64,000 nucleotides of DNA from Paralithodes platypus (GCA_032716605.1 CM064552.1:8601791-8665790); one strand, 5' to 3'. Numbered from the stretch's first letter, positions 10,353-20,515 are shown. Translations and numbers: made by a program. Notes: generated by a model not told the origin, from the sequence alone.

Positions 10353-12743
10353 GTAATAACAACGAGTCGGTTTCCAAATAAAAGTGGGAAGTCACAGTAT
10401 CACTTTTACCAGCTTATTTATTAAGCTAATGGTTTTCAATAGCTTTTTAAAATTAACTTTAACTAGAACCTAACAATATAAGCCAAGTTACTTTCAGTGT
10501 AATTGCCAATATCAATGCAAAAGCTTCAATGAAGATATATTTTACATTTTGTTCAGGTCACTATAGGGTGCTTAATATACATTATTTATTAATTGGATGA
10601 TCTAGGTACAATAATCTGCAGTGAATGCTGGCACATATTATATTGAACAATTATGACCAGCTGAATAAACATTTCCTTTAAGGGGAAATATATATTTTTT
10701 TTCTGGACCCTCTTCTCCCTCGGGTTTAGCCCCATTAGTTTTGAGATTATAAGAATGTCGTCCCATTAGTTTGGTGATTTCAACACTTTTCACCCCATTT
10801 CGTTGTCAATTTTAAGACCTTTCATGCCATTTTGGTGTCGATTTTTTTCCTGGCGAGCGATAGCGAGCCTGTGATTTAGTAGAAACCGGCCTTCGGCCGA
10901 TACATTTTTCTACTGAAATATTTTACAAATATATCTTAAAGACGGGTCTTGGGTGTGAATTTTTAAATCTTGATAAAGGTCTAGGGAGCAAACTAAAAAA
11001 TTATAACTAATAATAAAAAAAAGGCAAATACAAACAAGATAATCCCCCTTAAGCACATGCCCGAGTCAGTGTTGTTCCTAATTCAATCTTCACTGTCTCT
11101 AGCTTTTCATATAATAGTGTACCAGTTACTTGTGCAGGCTACTGTACAACTTGTGCCAACTATACCTTAGCATCCAAGGCCCTCTTGGGGTGACAATATA
11201 CAATCTGTGTGTGTGTGTGTTGTAAGATTTGATTGTTTATACTAAATTAATGCTATATGGTGTATATATATAATGGGGTATCGCTGAAAAGGGAGGGAAT
11301 TGAGTGGAAGCTACCTATACTGCTGTTTGCGGATGATACAGTTCTGATGAGTGATAATGAATGGGAGTTGCAGGGTCTGGTAAATGAGTTTGGAACAGTG
11401 TGCGAAAAACGGAATTTGAAGGTAAATACGGGGAAGAGCAAGGTTATGGTCTTCGAAAGGGGTGAAGTCACAGAGTGTGAGGTAAAGCTGAACGGTCAGG
11501 CTATGGAGATCGTCAACTCTTTTAAGTATCTGGGCAGTGTGTTGAGTAAAGATGGGACTATGGATGAAGAGGTGCGGGAGAGGGTACAACAGGGGAAGAG
11601 GGTTGTAGGAACGCTAAAAGCAGTAACAAGAAATAGGGTGGTCAGTATGGAAGTGAAGAAGTCCTTGCATGACAGTGTGGTAATCCCGACACTGACTTAC
11701 GGAAGCGAAGCATGGACGTTGGTTGAGAGACTCAGACCAAGAGTGAGAGCAGTGGAAATGAATTACTTAAGGAGTGCGTGCGGAGTTACATGGAGGGATA
11801 GACAGACTAATGAGGAAGTAAGAAGGAGGTGTGGTGTGGAGGTAGATGTGCTGGAAAGTGTGAAAAGGAACAACTTGAGATGGTTCGGCCATATGGAACG
11901 TATGGAAAGCGAGAGAATGACTAAGAGGGTGTATGAGAGCGAGGTGGAGGGACAGAGGGGGAGAGGTAGACCGAATATGAGGTGGAAGGATGGAGTGAGG
12001 AAGTACATGAACGAAGGTGGTGCTGGTTGGGGGGAGGGGCGTCGACTGACTGGGGACAGAGGTGCATGGGGGCGGTTCGTTCGTGGCCACCCCTTCGGGG
12101 ATCACGGCGTCAGGCAATAGATAGATAGATAGAATGCTATACCGTTGTTACTTTAACCCTTTGACTACCAGCGACGTGTGTTATCTTTTAATCTAGCTTT
12201 ATTTAGACGATATCATGCAGCTTAGGAAGGATCTGTGGTAGTTGAAAGCGTTGGTTGAGATAGTGTGAAGCTTTAATATTGCTAGAGGTCCTTCCTAATC
12301 TGAATATAATCGTCTAATAGTTGCCAAAATATATAGAAAAGGACGTCACCGGTACTGTACGCACGGGTTAAGGGGAGGTTTTTAGTTGATTCCCTAGACC
12401 TCCATCAAGCTTAAAATTACTCCCCCTTGACCCCCTTTCAAGATAAATTTGTACATTTTTCGGTAGAAAAATGTAATGGCCGGTTCCCCTTAAATTACAG
12501 GCTCGCTATCGCTCGCCAGGAAAAAATCGACACCTAAATGGCACGAATGGTCTTAAAATTGACAGAAATGGGGCGAGCGTTCTTAAAATCGCCAAACTAA
12601 TGGGGCAAGCGTCTTTAAATCTCACAAGCAGTGGGGCTAAACATGAGTGAGAAAGAGGTTCAGAAAAAAATCCTCCAGGTGGAAATCTCCCCTTAATATT
12701 TTGAGCTACGCAGGAGTCCTTCCCTTTATTATCTTATTGCTAT

Positions 12744-12839
<96 letters not shown>

Positions 12840-15800
12840 CTTTAATATGGCGAATAGAAAGTGCACTGCCACTATATGCCTTAAAGGGACATATGGCCCG
12901 TTTTTCTGGTCCCCTTTCTCCCTCGTGTTAAGCCCCATTTGTTTTGAGATTATTAGACGTTCGGCTCATTAGTTTGGCGATTTTAACATCCTTCGCCCCA
13001 TTTCGTTGTCAATTTTAAGACCTTTCGTGTCATTTAGGTGTCGATTTTTTCCTGGCGAGCGAAAGCGAGCCTGAAATTTTAAGAGGAATCGGCCTTCGGC
13101 CGGGACATTTTTCTACCGAAAATGTACACATTTATCTTGAAGGGGGGTCTAGGGGGGGGGGGGGGGGTTCTAAGCTTGCTGGAGGTCTAGCAAGGAAATT
13201 AAGAAATATGGGAATTATTATGTTTTTTTCCACCAACCAACTTCACCTCTAAACTCAATTAATGAAATCAACAAATACATAAATGAATTAGTAGACCAAA
13301 AAACCGGCCCATCCCCCCTTAAGCATAGAGTATATAACCTGCAGTGTGTGCTACCAACCCTGATCTATGGATCTCAAACTTGGAAACTAACAAAAACAAT
13401 GGAGAATTAGCTTAGGTCACAGAGAGCAATGTAACGATCAATTATTATGTTCTCTCCACTAACCAACTTTATTATGTTCTCTCCACTAACCAACTTTATT
13501 ATGTTCTCTCCACTAACCAACTTTATTATGTTCTCTCCACTAACCAACTTTATTATGTTCTCTCCACTAACCAACTTTATTATGTTCTCTCCACTAACCA
13601 ACTTTATTATGTTCTCTCCACTAACCAACTTTATTATGTTCTCTCCACTAACCAACTTTACTCCTAAACTCGATTATGCTAGAAATAACTTTTAGAGATA
13701 GGAAGAGGGCATCGTGGGTAAGCAAGCAAACACAAGTAAAGACCATTCTAGAAATGATAAAAGAGCAGTCGTGGAGGTGGGCAGGACATGTAGCCAGAAG
13801 AGAGGACAAGAGGTGGAGAGATAGAAGACACTGCAGGGGTAACATGGCAAAGGCTGTAAAGGGCTCAGGAGTCATGGACAAGGTTAAGGGAGGCCTTTGT
13901 GTAGCAGTGGACTCCTAATGGCTGATGATGATAATCTTTTTCTAGGTAGAACAACTAAAGCAACAACTCCAAGCACTCCTTCATCGTCAGGAGAACAGAG
14001 ACATAAAGGTCGAGGTAAGACATTCACATTTCTACATTAAGGGGGATGGTTCACTTTTGGGGAAATTTTTGCATGTATATTCGTTATTTTTCTAGTTTCC
14101 TCCCTAAACCTCCATCAAATTAAAAAAAAAAAACATCCATTAGATCCCCCCTCTAGATTAATTTGTACATTTTTCGGTAGAAAAATATCCCGGCCGAAGG
14201 CCGGTTCTTCCAACATTACAGGCTCACTATCGTTCGCCAGGGAAACAATCGACACCTAAATAGAACGAAAGGTCTAAATATTGACGAAGAAATGGGGCAA
14301 AAAGTCTTAGAATCGACTAACTAATGGGGCAAACATATTAACATCTGAAAACTAATGGGGCTAAACATGAGGGAGAAAGTAGTCCAGAAAACCGGCCCAT
14401 CCTCCCTTAAGGTCATAGTAGAATTATCTTTCTAATAATAAAGCCCCGTTCACACTGGCGTCCCGATCCTTCCACACTTTAAAATGACTGTGTGTTTCGC
14501 AAAGTTTGGTGCAAAGTCCTGCAAGGTCTACGGAGTCATGGAAAGGATGCGTCAAGGTGTGGAGGACCCCCGAGTCTTTTTTTTTGTGTCCAAAAAAGTC
14601 AGAACGGTTAGCCTTGGGTCACCGCCATCTCAGCCGCAATCAAGACGGCGGGATATTGACATGGATGGAAGGGGGCCCGGGGGTCATGGTGGAGGCGTGC
14701 TAACTCCAGAGAGGGTGGTCACGTGGTGTCTGGTCAGGGAAACCCACAAGACATTATATAGACGTGTGTGTCAGGGGTAGGTAGGGGGAATGACACGTCA
14801 AATACGCTTTGAGGACATTGCACAGTCATCCCACGGTCATTCTTGGTGGCAGGGGCAAGGTGGACATAATGTCGGGTACATGGGCGCTAAATCTCTGTCT
14901 CTGTCACCTGTCCTATCTCTCCAGTACAGCCACCCGATCCTCCTAGCCGGCGGCGCTTGTGGCACTTTGGCGCTGCCGACTGGGAGGCTCTTCGGCAGTA
15001 CTTCTTTGATTTCCCATGGAATGATTTCTGCTTCCATGGCCGAGGACCCGAGGAGAGTGCTGAACGCATTACCGAGGTAATCCTATCGGGCATGGAAGCA
15101 TACATTCCATTCTCTTTCTCTCAGACTAATGCTAAAAAATCTTGGTTTACTCACGCCTGTTCTACTGCTGTCCGCAATAAGGAGGAAGCATTCAAACGGT
15201 ACCGACGCCTTAAAACTCAAGACTCTCATTCTTCATATGTTTCTGCCCAGAATCAAGCCAAATCTGTTCTTCGACTTGCCAAACACTCTTTCATCAATAA
15301 TAAATGCACTGAACTATCCAACTCTAGCTCTTCCCAAGCTTTCTGGCATCTAGCCAAAAACCTCTCCAACAATTTCTCTTCCTCGTCTTTCCCTCCCCTT
15401 TCCCATTCTGATGGCACAACCATCACTTCTTCCTCTGACAAAGCTAAACTCTTCGCTCAAACTTTTGCTAGAAACTCCACCTTGGATGATTCCGGTGCTA
15501 TTCCTCCCTCCCTCTCCGCCCTCCTCTCTCTTACTTATGCCTAATATCCTAATCTCTTCTAAAGATGTACTTTCTACCCTCTCTGGGCTTAACACTAATA
15601 AAGCATACGGTCCGGACGGTGTTCCTCCTGTTGTTCTCAAAAACTGTGCTTCCGTGCTGACTCCCTGCCTAGGCAAACTCTTTCGTCTCTGTCTATCCTC
15701 TAACGTCTTCCCTTCATGCTGGAAGTTTGCTCACATTCAACCTGTCCCAAAGAAGGGTGACCGCTCTCAACCCTCCAACTATCGTCCAATTGCTCTTATC

Positions 15801-17178
15801 TCTTGTCTTTCTAAAGTTTTGAAACTATTCTTGCTTCCAAATTTCTTAAGCATTTCTCTTCTCATAATCTGCTCTCAGATCGCCAGTATGGCTTCCTTAA
15901 GGGTCGCTCTACTGGTGATCTTCTTTCATATCTTACTAACTCTTGGTCATCCTCCTTTCGGGACTTCGGTGAGACTTTTTCTATTGCACTAGACATATCG
16001 AAAGCCTTCGATAGAGTCTGGCATAAATCTTTAATTTCTAAACTACCCTCCTTCGGTTTCTATCCCTCCATCTGTGACTTTGTCTCTAATTTCCTTTCTG
16101 GCCGTTCCATAGCTGCGGTTGTGGATGGCCATTGTTCACTTCCTCACCCTATAAACTCCGGTGTTCCTCAGGGCTCTGTCCTATCTCCTATTCTCTTTCT
16201 AATTTTTATAAATGATCTCCTTAACTGTACCTTAATTCCCATCTATTCATACGCAGACGACTCAACCTTACACTACTCCATTAGTTTTTCAGAACGCCCC
16301 AGCCAGCAATCCCTCAACGACAAACGTAATGAAGCCATAGAACTCTTAAATTCTGATCTAAATACTATTTCCAATTGGGGCAGAGAAAACCTTGTTAACT
16401 TTAATGCTTCCAAAACCCAATTTCTCCATCTATCTACCCGTCAGGATCTCCCAGCGGACTATCCCTTATTCTTCAACAATACAAAAATCAACCCTTCATC
16501 TTCTCTCAATATTCTTGGTGTTTTTTTTTCTTCTGCTCTCATTTGGAAGGACCATATTACCAGTCTTGCTAAGGCAGCCTCCCAGAAGCTGGGTGTGCTC
16601 AACTGCCTTAGGGGGTTCTTTTCCCCTGCACAACTTCTTGCTCTGTACAGGGGCATAGTGCGCCCTTGTATTGAGTATTGTTCACATGTGTGGGGAGGTT
16701 CCTCTCACACCGCTCTCCTAGACAAAGTTGAAAGGAAGGCCTTTCGTATCATTAACTCCCGTCCACTCACCAACTCTCTGCAATCTCTCTCTCTCTCCGC
16801 CGCAATGTTGCATCTCTCTCGCTATTCTATCGCTACTATAATAATCAGTGTTCCTCAGAGCTATCCCAGTGCATACCACCTCCTTTACGTAGGGCACGTG
16901 GCACCCGTCTTGCAACTCAATCCCACCCCTACTCTGTGCAACTCTCCAACCCAAGAGTGAAACGTTACTCTCAAACTTTGTTCTACTCAACAGCTGAGCT
17001 CTGGAACTCTCTCCCAGAATCAGTCTTTCCCTCTTCCTATGACTTAAATTGCTTCAAACTCCGTGTGTCCAGGCATTTTGGCTCGAACGTCCCTTGATTT
17101 TGGCCCTGTCACTCTTTCAACTATGGGGGAGGCACTCGCTATAGGCAGTTATGCCTTTTGCCTCCCTCAATCACATAG

Positions 17179-17216
<38 letters not shown>

Positions 17217-18297
17217 ATGGTCGCTGCAAGGTCTCCCACATTTGGTCCCGATCCAAAAATCCGCAAAGTCGGCCAAAGATGGCTACGGTCGTGTGGACAA
17301 AGTCATGTGTGTGAACGGGGCTTTATACCTTGTTCATTTTAACCAGACAAGAAATTGATTCTCTAACAGTCAATTTCCTGACATTTAATTTCAGAACAAG
17401 AAACTATAGCTTCTTTGGTTCGCATTAATAATTTATTCTCATAGTCGACAATATATTCCATTAATGAAGTATTATCACAGCACAATTATCACCTTCCCAA
17501 TTCTACTTGATATGTTCATCAACACGTGTTTCAGTCTCATTTATCTAGGATCCTTGTATCCTTAGATCCGTGAGGTGTTGGAGGTGATTGGTGAGTGGCA
17601 GGGGTTCCAAATGTGTCGTATCTTCACCTTGGGCCCGGCTCGCATATTGGACGTGGGTATTATCATTATTAATAGTAATAGTAGTAAGCCTAGTAATAGT
17701 CATTCAATTTAAGGGGGCTCACCGTATTTTTTTGTTGTATCTTTCTCTCCTTCTCTCTCTTTCCCTGGCTTGTATACATTCGGCCCTATTCAGCCAACTG
17801 TTTTAAGACGTTTATCCCCATCCAGGTGTCGATTTTTTTCCTGGCGAGCGATAGCGAGCCAGCATTGTATGGAGAAATCCGGCTTCGCCAGAGACATTTT
17901 TCTATCGAAAAATGTACAAATTTAACTTGCTGTCAAAACGAAAATATATATATGTTGGCTCGCTACCGCTTGCCAGGAAAATATTGACACCTGGATGGGG
18001 GTAAACGTCTTAAAACTGTAGGCTGAATGAGGCCGAATGGATTCAAGCCAAAGAGAGAGGGAGAGAAAGAGAAAACAGCGAGGTGGGCTCCCGTAAGTGC
18101 ATGTAGCCTACAGGGTTTACTTATTACACTGGTTTGGGTTATTCACCTATTGGATGTAACCTTGAAACGGGAAATAGGATAAGTAGATTCTGGATAGATG
18201 TTTCACCATAGGATGTGAGAAATAATGCCTATGAAGCTGATTACCCCTCCCCCCCGAGTAGTATACCTCCCGAGTACTGACGGGAGTGTGTCAGTTT

Positions 18298-18330
<33 letters not shown>

Positions 18331-18443
18331 GAAGGAAACATGCTTACATTACTGAAATGTTTGTGGACATGCAGTAATGCAAGTAATGGTCGGTCTTCTG
18401 TAAATCTAAAATGGCTTACTTAAGAATGGGAAAGGGGTGGGAC

Positions 18444-18476
<33 letters not shown>

Positions 18477-18744
18477 TACCGGTATATATATATATATTTA
18501 TTTTTGCAAAACATCTTGAACACAAATGTATAGATTTTGTTGAAGCTCGGTCAGAATTTTCTTTTGGTGCATACATTGATCCCATTAACTTTGAATTATA
18601 TTAAATGATGCCTCCGCTTCTCAAAGTTTATATACAGTATATATAGAACATTTGTCTACTTTATTTCAGATGTTGACTTTCATGGCCACATACCTGGTTA
18701 TTCTGCTACAGTTCAGAAGTTTTGAAGAGCCCTCAAGTGACTGA
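8925..18744 (+). CDS. Gustatory receptor-like chemoreceptor GR1 (four exons)
   Basis: Predicted 552-residue seven-transmembrane chemoreceptor of the arthropod GR family, expected to act as a ligand-gated channel subunit in the plasma membrane. Exons 8925-10352, 13946-14014, 17566-17652, 18670-18744 join in phase 0 (476+23+29+24 codons). Hydrophobic segments lie near residues 83-107, 120-142, 171-195, 211-235, 415-440, 455-472, with TM7 in exon 4. The family signature TYLVILLQF ends TM7. A conserved N-terminal LLLKLFGGFPF is shared with GR3. Residues 292-409 form a tandem-repeat loop before TM5. The ATG is preceded by an in-frame TGA at 8910. Introns of 3593, 3551 and 1017 bp are packed with MITEs and LINE debris. 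Ligand is unknown. The family call rests on TM layout, the TYxxxLLQF motif and phase-0 C-terminal introns. Confidence 0.88.
9798..10151 (+). repeat. Intragenic ~72-bp tandem repeat (five 22-24 residue units) in GR1 loop
   Basis: Units start at 9798, 9870, 9942, 10014 (22 codons) and 10080. Shared pattern: S-K-x-L, then xxxLxxS/T, then xxF/Yxxxxxxx. Examples are TGSKSLGMILNTSQQDF, SGSTTLNKVLNASHGNF and APCKSLLEVLKATRRKLL. The last unit is the conserved segment that leads into TM5 (compare SQKLKILQGIRDKLLEINEF in GR3). The upstream units therefore look like tandem duplicates of it. They lie in the TM4-TM5 loop, which is cytoplasmic in the inverted GR topology. Confidence 0.8.
10678..11052. mobile_element. 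TTAA MITE, family B, in GR1 intron 1
   Basis: TTAA at 10678-10681 and 11049-11052. Core GGCGAGCGATAGCGAGCC intact; hairpin CCGGCCTTCGGCC. Right-arm partner 54163-54537. Confidence 0.9.
11258..12132 (+). mobile_element. 5'-truncated non-LTR retrotransposon (LINE) with (TAGA)n tail
   Basis: One frame (stop at 12118-12120) carries LLFADDTVLMSD, the RT catalytic FADD motif. It continues through the thumb and C-terminal region: NSFKYLGSVLSKDG, LTYGSEAWTL, NNLRWFGHMERM, GRGRPNMRWKDGV. It ends in a TAGATAGATAGA tail. A 9-bp target duplication AATGCTATA flanks it (11249-11257, 12133-12141), and the unoccupied target is visible in the right arm at 53950-53958. The 5' end is truncated inside RT, so it cannot move autonomously. 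The RTE-like or related clade assignment is tentative. Confidence 0.92.
12153..12371. mobile_element. TTAA MITE, family P2 (piggyBac-like ends)
   Basis: TTAACCCTTTGACTACCAGC at the left and, inverted at the right, TTAACCCGTGCGTACAGTAC. Subterminal inverted segments TTTAGACGAT/ATCGTCTAA and GACGT add a foldback. The right TTAA (12368-12371) is also the left TTAA of the next MITE. Copies: 53720-53938, part of 31600-31899, and 63815-64000. Confidence 0.75.
12368..12696. mobile_element. TTAA MITE, family B (short form)
   Basis: TTAA at 12368-12371 and 12693-12696; 329 bp. The hairpin is reduced to GGCCGG. Inserted next to MITE P2 through a shared TTAA. Partner 53396-53723. Confidence 0.9.
12750..12838. 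repeat. (TA)n microsatellite
   Basis: About 44 uninterrupted TA units. The right arm (53283-53342) is shorter and interrupted by GTGTAC. Confidence 0.98.
12881..13322. mobile_element. TTAA MITE, family B (long form)
   Basis: TTAA at 12881-12884 and 13319-13322; 442 bp. Long because it contains about 50 extra bases around 13216-13265 with TATTATG, CCACCAACCAACTTC and CTCTAAACTCAATTAATG. These resemble one unit of the 27-bp minisatellite starting 13441 plus its flank. Confidence 0.88.
13323..13945 (+). pseudogene. RTE-type LINE 3' remnant interrupted by 27-bp minisatellite
   Basis: Before the minisatellite, CVLPTLIYGSQTWKLTKTME and, after a stop, LRSQRAM match the RT C-terminal region of RTE-like LINEs. 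After it the frame continues MLEITFRDRKRASW, VSKQTQVKTIL, SWRWAGHVARRED. The end has a short GCTGATGATGATAA tail. The coding region is split by 218 bases of minisatellite and a stop codon. The tail lies about 10 bases upstream of the exon 2 acceptor of GR1. Confidence 0.75.
13441..13659. repeat. 27-bp minisatellite, 8 copies
   Basis: Unit ATTATGTTCTCTCCACTAAC plus CAACTTT, perfectly repeated. Both strands are open in one frame because 27 is divisible by 3, giving spurious repeat proteins. The right arm has about 7 copies with one broken unit near 52536. Confidence 0.97.
13946..14014 (+). CDS. GR1 exon 2
   Basis: 69 bp between acceptor CTTTTTCTAG and donor GTAAGA, phase 0. Encodes a charged, probably helical segment VEQLKQQLQALLHRQEN followed by RDIKVE. 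GR3 exon 2 aligns without gaps (MDKLRLQLQELIHRED then NKDMKDE). Identical in GR2. Confidence 0.85.
14037..14410. mobile_element. TTAA MITE, family B, in GR1 intron 2
   Basis: TTAA at 14037-14040 and 14407-14410, only 22 bases after exon 2. Hairpin CCCGGCCGAAGGCCGG present; core degenerate. Partner 51727-52100. Confidence 0.9.
14438..17326. mobile_element. TIR element, family F, carrying a nested LINE
   Basis: Inverted ends ATAAAGCCCCGTTCACAC (left) and GTGTGAACGGGGCTTTAT (right), with a second shared block (GGTCCCGATCC at right, GTCCCGATCC at left). No transposase was recognised. Most of its interior is the LINE at about 14880-17213. The right copy spans 48835-51699. Confidence 0.75.
14880..17213 (+). 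pseudogene. Non-LTR retrotransposon (Jockey/I-like), poly(A), frame-broken
   Basis: Begins in the linker between endonuclease and RT (RRRLWHFGAADWEALRQYF), then RT: YGPDGVPPVVLKNC, NYRPIALISCLSKV, ISKAFDRVW (motif A), SGVPQGSVLSP (motif B), YSYADDSTLH (motif C, YADD). The thumb includes GVLNCLRGFFSPAQLLALYR and VRPCIEYCSHVWGG. It ends in an A-run (about 17180-17213). Several frameshifts break the reading frame (near 15500-15540, 15820 and 16800). The right-arm copy keeps RT in one frame. 5' truncated: no endonuclease seen. Confidence 0.85.
17566..17652 (+). CDS. GR1 exon 3
   Basis: 87 bp between acceptor TATCCTTAG and donor GTGGGT, phase 0; starts IREVLEVIGEW and includes CRIFTLGPARILD. The same unusual GTGGGT donor and 29-codon length occur in GR3, which fixes the exon end. 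Identical in GR2. Confidence 0.85.
17709..18096. mobile_element. TTAA MITE, family A, in GR1 intron 3
   Basis: Left TTAA 17709-17712; right end mutated to GTAA (18093-18096). Starts 57 bases after exon 3. Partner 48065-48452, with TTAC at the mutated end. Confidence 0.88.
18298..18505. repeat. Poly(A), poly(T) and TA-rich low complexity in GR1 intron 3
   Basis: A-run 18301-18328, T-run about 18446-18468, then TATATACCGGTATATATATA. In the right arm the corresponding segment also has a G-run (about 47893-47915). Confidence 0.9.
18670..18744 (+). CDS. GR1 exon 4 (TM7, TYLVILLQF, stop)
   Basis: Acceptor TTATTTCAG, then MLTFMATYLVILLQF and a nine-residue tail RSFEEPSSD, ending with TGA. This is the GR family C-terminal signature exon. 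A family C MITE begins 20 bases after the stop, so any longer 3' UTR would be transposon-derived. I see no AATAAA in the next 250 bases. Confidence 0.88.
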   Translation: MLTFMATYLVILLQFRSFEEPSSD

Positions 18745-18763
18745 TGGCCCACACAGGAAGGAG

Positions 18764-18993
18764 TACTATAGTCAATTTTTGTCTCCAGCTGAGGGTAAAT
18801 TGTCATGTTTCTATCTGTGTTACTCAGTTAGCCTATAAGGTAGATTTTGTAGCGAAATATGATGCTAATTATGAAAACTTGGCATTAATACGACACACAA
18901 CCATAGTAGTTTCATATTTGTCCATTAAGTATCGAGAAATCAGTTACTAAGGGATTCAATTTACCATCAGCTGGGGAAAAATAGACTATAGTA
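18764..18993. mobile_element. MITE family C, complete compact copy
   Basis: Inverted ends TACTATAGTCAATTTTTGTC and, from the right, TACTATAGTCTATTTTTCCC, each followed by CAGCTGAGGGTAAATTG or CAGCTGATGGTAAATTGA. The terminal TA could be the target duplication. 230 bp, no ORF. Lies 20 bases downstream of the GR1 stop codon. It is the unexpanded counterpart of the element at 31-3292. Confidence 0.85.
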
Positions 18994-19043
18994 AAACTGA
19001 CAACATCTTTGTAACTTTACAAGGCATATTCTAAAACATGTGA

Positions 19044-19280
19044 GAAAGGTATTACCCATCTCATATCAAACAGTGACGAAGAATATATATAAGTATAATA
19101 CAGAAAGATATTACCCATCTCATATCAAACAGTGACGAAGAATATATATAAGTATAATACAGAAAGATATTACCCATCTCATATCAAACAGTGACGAAGA
19201 ATATATATAAATATAATACAGAAAGATATTACCCATCTCATATCAAACAGTGACGAAGAATATATAAATATAATACAGTA
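19044..19280 (+). repeat. 59-bp tandem repeat, 4 copies
   Basis: Period 59 from ATTACCCATC at 19051 and 19110. Unit includes CATATCAAACAGTGACGAAG and AATATATATAAGTATAATAC. Four copies in both arms (right 46868-47105). Confidence 0.95.
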
Positions 19281-19369
19281 CTGGGCTGGTCTATCAGAGT
19301 GAGAGTTGAGCGTTCTCTGCCAAACCCATAGCTTAATCTGTTCCTTTTACTTATATATTTTCTAGATCT

Positions 19370-19715
19370 CATGTGGCGGCGTCTCTTCCGTGGATTGACC
19401 TCTCTACTGCCAACTTAGAGGTTGGCAGACTTGGAGCCAAAGCGTCACATTTTTCCTTTGCCCCTCAACTTTCCCTTCATAATTGTTAGGGGGCACAGGG
19501 CCATGGGTGGGGCTTTGGTGTCCCGGGCGTTTCCGCACCCTCCTCAGCTCCTCGCCTTGGAGCGACTTCGGTCACCTGGGCATTCTTAATGGTAAAGCAG
19601 GGATCGAGGGTTATGTGGGGGCGCTCAGCTATGGCCTTGGCCTTGCTCGGTACCTTGGGGCTGTTCGGTCAGACAGCCTGGGGAACAACAACAACAACAA
19701 TACAGTATGTATATA
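19370..19715 (+). mobile_element. Retroposon family G with (CAA)n tail
   Basis: GC-rich body ending GGGGCTGTTCGGTCAGACAG, then CCTGGGGAACAACAACAACA. A truncated relative is at 7214-7318. An ORF crosses it but has no recognisable protein. Probably a SINE-like element; internal promoter boxes were not identified. Confidence 0.6.
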
Positions 19716-19810
19716 AACAACAGAGAGATAATTGTTAGTATAATTATTATGCAGTATATATTTATCTCCCAAAAACACGTGAGTTACATGAATAATGGTT
19801 GCTATACCCA

Positions 19811-19875
19811 GCAGGGTTCGATCTATGGTCCATCAGATTGACATACCACGCTGCTGACCATATAATATTGAGAGG
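19811..19875 (-). mobile_element. tRNA-like (SINE head) remnant
   Basis: On the minus strand TGGTCAGCAGCGTGG resembles an A box and GATCGAACCCTGCTGGG a B box. The acceptor stem does not pair, so it is not a functional tRNA. Confidence 0.35.
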
Positions 19876-19904
19876 GACCTAATTAGTTTCACATTAAAAG
19901 AAAT

Positions 19905-20515
19905 AAGTATTCAGAAGCGAATGAATCAAAGTAATTATCATCATATTAACCCTTTATAATTAATATACAAGTTATAATAATTATGTGAATTGAATATGTA
20001 AAATGCACGTCCTAACAAGATAGTGATACTAATATAAAATAACCTTAAGGGGGAGTGACCTGGTTTTTGTTATTTCTGCCCTTTTCTCTCTTTCTCTGGC
20101 TTGTATCCATTCGGCCCCATTCAGCCAACTATTTTAAAACGTTTATCCCCATCTAGGTGTCGATTTCTTCCTGGCAAACGATAGCGAGCCAGCATTATAT
20201 GAAGAAATCCGGCTTCGCCGGAGACATTTTTCTATCAAAAAATTTACAAATTTAGCCTGCTGTCTAACAAAAATAAAAAATATGCTGGCTCGCTACCGCT
20301 CACCAGTAAGAAATTGACACCTGGATGGGGATAAACGTCTTAAAACAGTAGGCTAAATGGGGCCAAATGGATACAAGCCAGAGAAAGATAGAAAAGGACA
20401 GAACAAAAACAGGTCACCCCGGCCCTTAACTCTATGCAATAATTATGTACTCATAATTATACACTGATTCAAATTAATAAAACTTACATGTGTCTGTTTT
20501 ATCAGGGTTGACGAA
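19905..20515 (+). repeat. Inner inverted repeat, left member
   Basis: Pairs with 26160-27236. Shared outside MITE A: AATAAGTATTCAGAAGCGAA, and inside it a stretch through ATAATTATGTACTCATAATT to ATCAGGGTTGACGAA. The partner carries an extra LINE fragment at 26188-26640, so 20489-20500 shows the unoccupied target. Confidence 0.85.
20045..20429. mobile_element. TTAA MITE, family A
   Basis: TTAA at 20045-20048 and 20426-20429; sits inside the inner inverted repeat. Mate 26702-27086. Confidence 0.9.

Noticed and set aside
10353..10424. GR1 exon 1 continuing to the stop at 10424
   Set aside because: A GTAATA donor follows codon 476 and the remaining TM7 signature is found only in downstream exons; GR3 has its donor at the same position.
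11763..12117. Minus-strand ORFs over the LINE C-terminus (also at 26203-26557 and 39962-40316)
   Set aside because: Shadow frames of the LINE coding strand.
13407..13695. Repetitive proteins on both strands (MFSPLTNFI and SGENIIKLV repeats)
   Set aside because: Artefact of a 27-bp repeat whose period is a multiple of three; no start context or conservation outside the array.
14200..14220. Rho-independent terminator-like hairpin CCGGCCGAAGGCCGG
   Set aside because: It is part of the MITE B core, occurs in many copies, and the genome is eukaryotic.
17063..17342. ORFs with long lysine runs
   Set aside because: They translate the poly(A) tail of the LINE.
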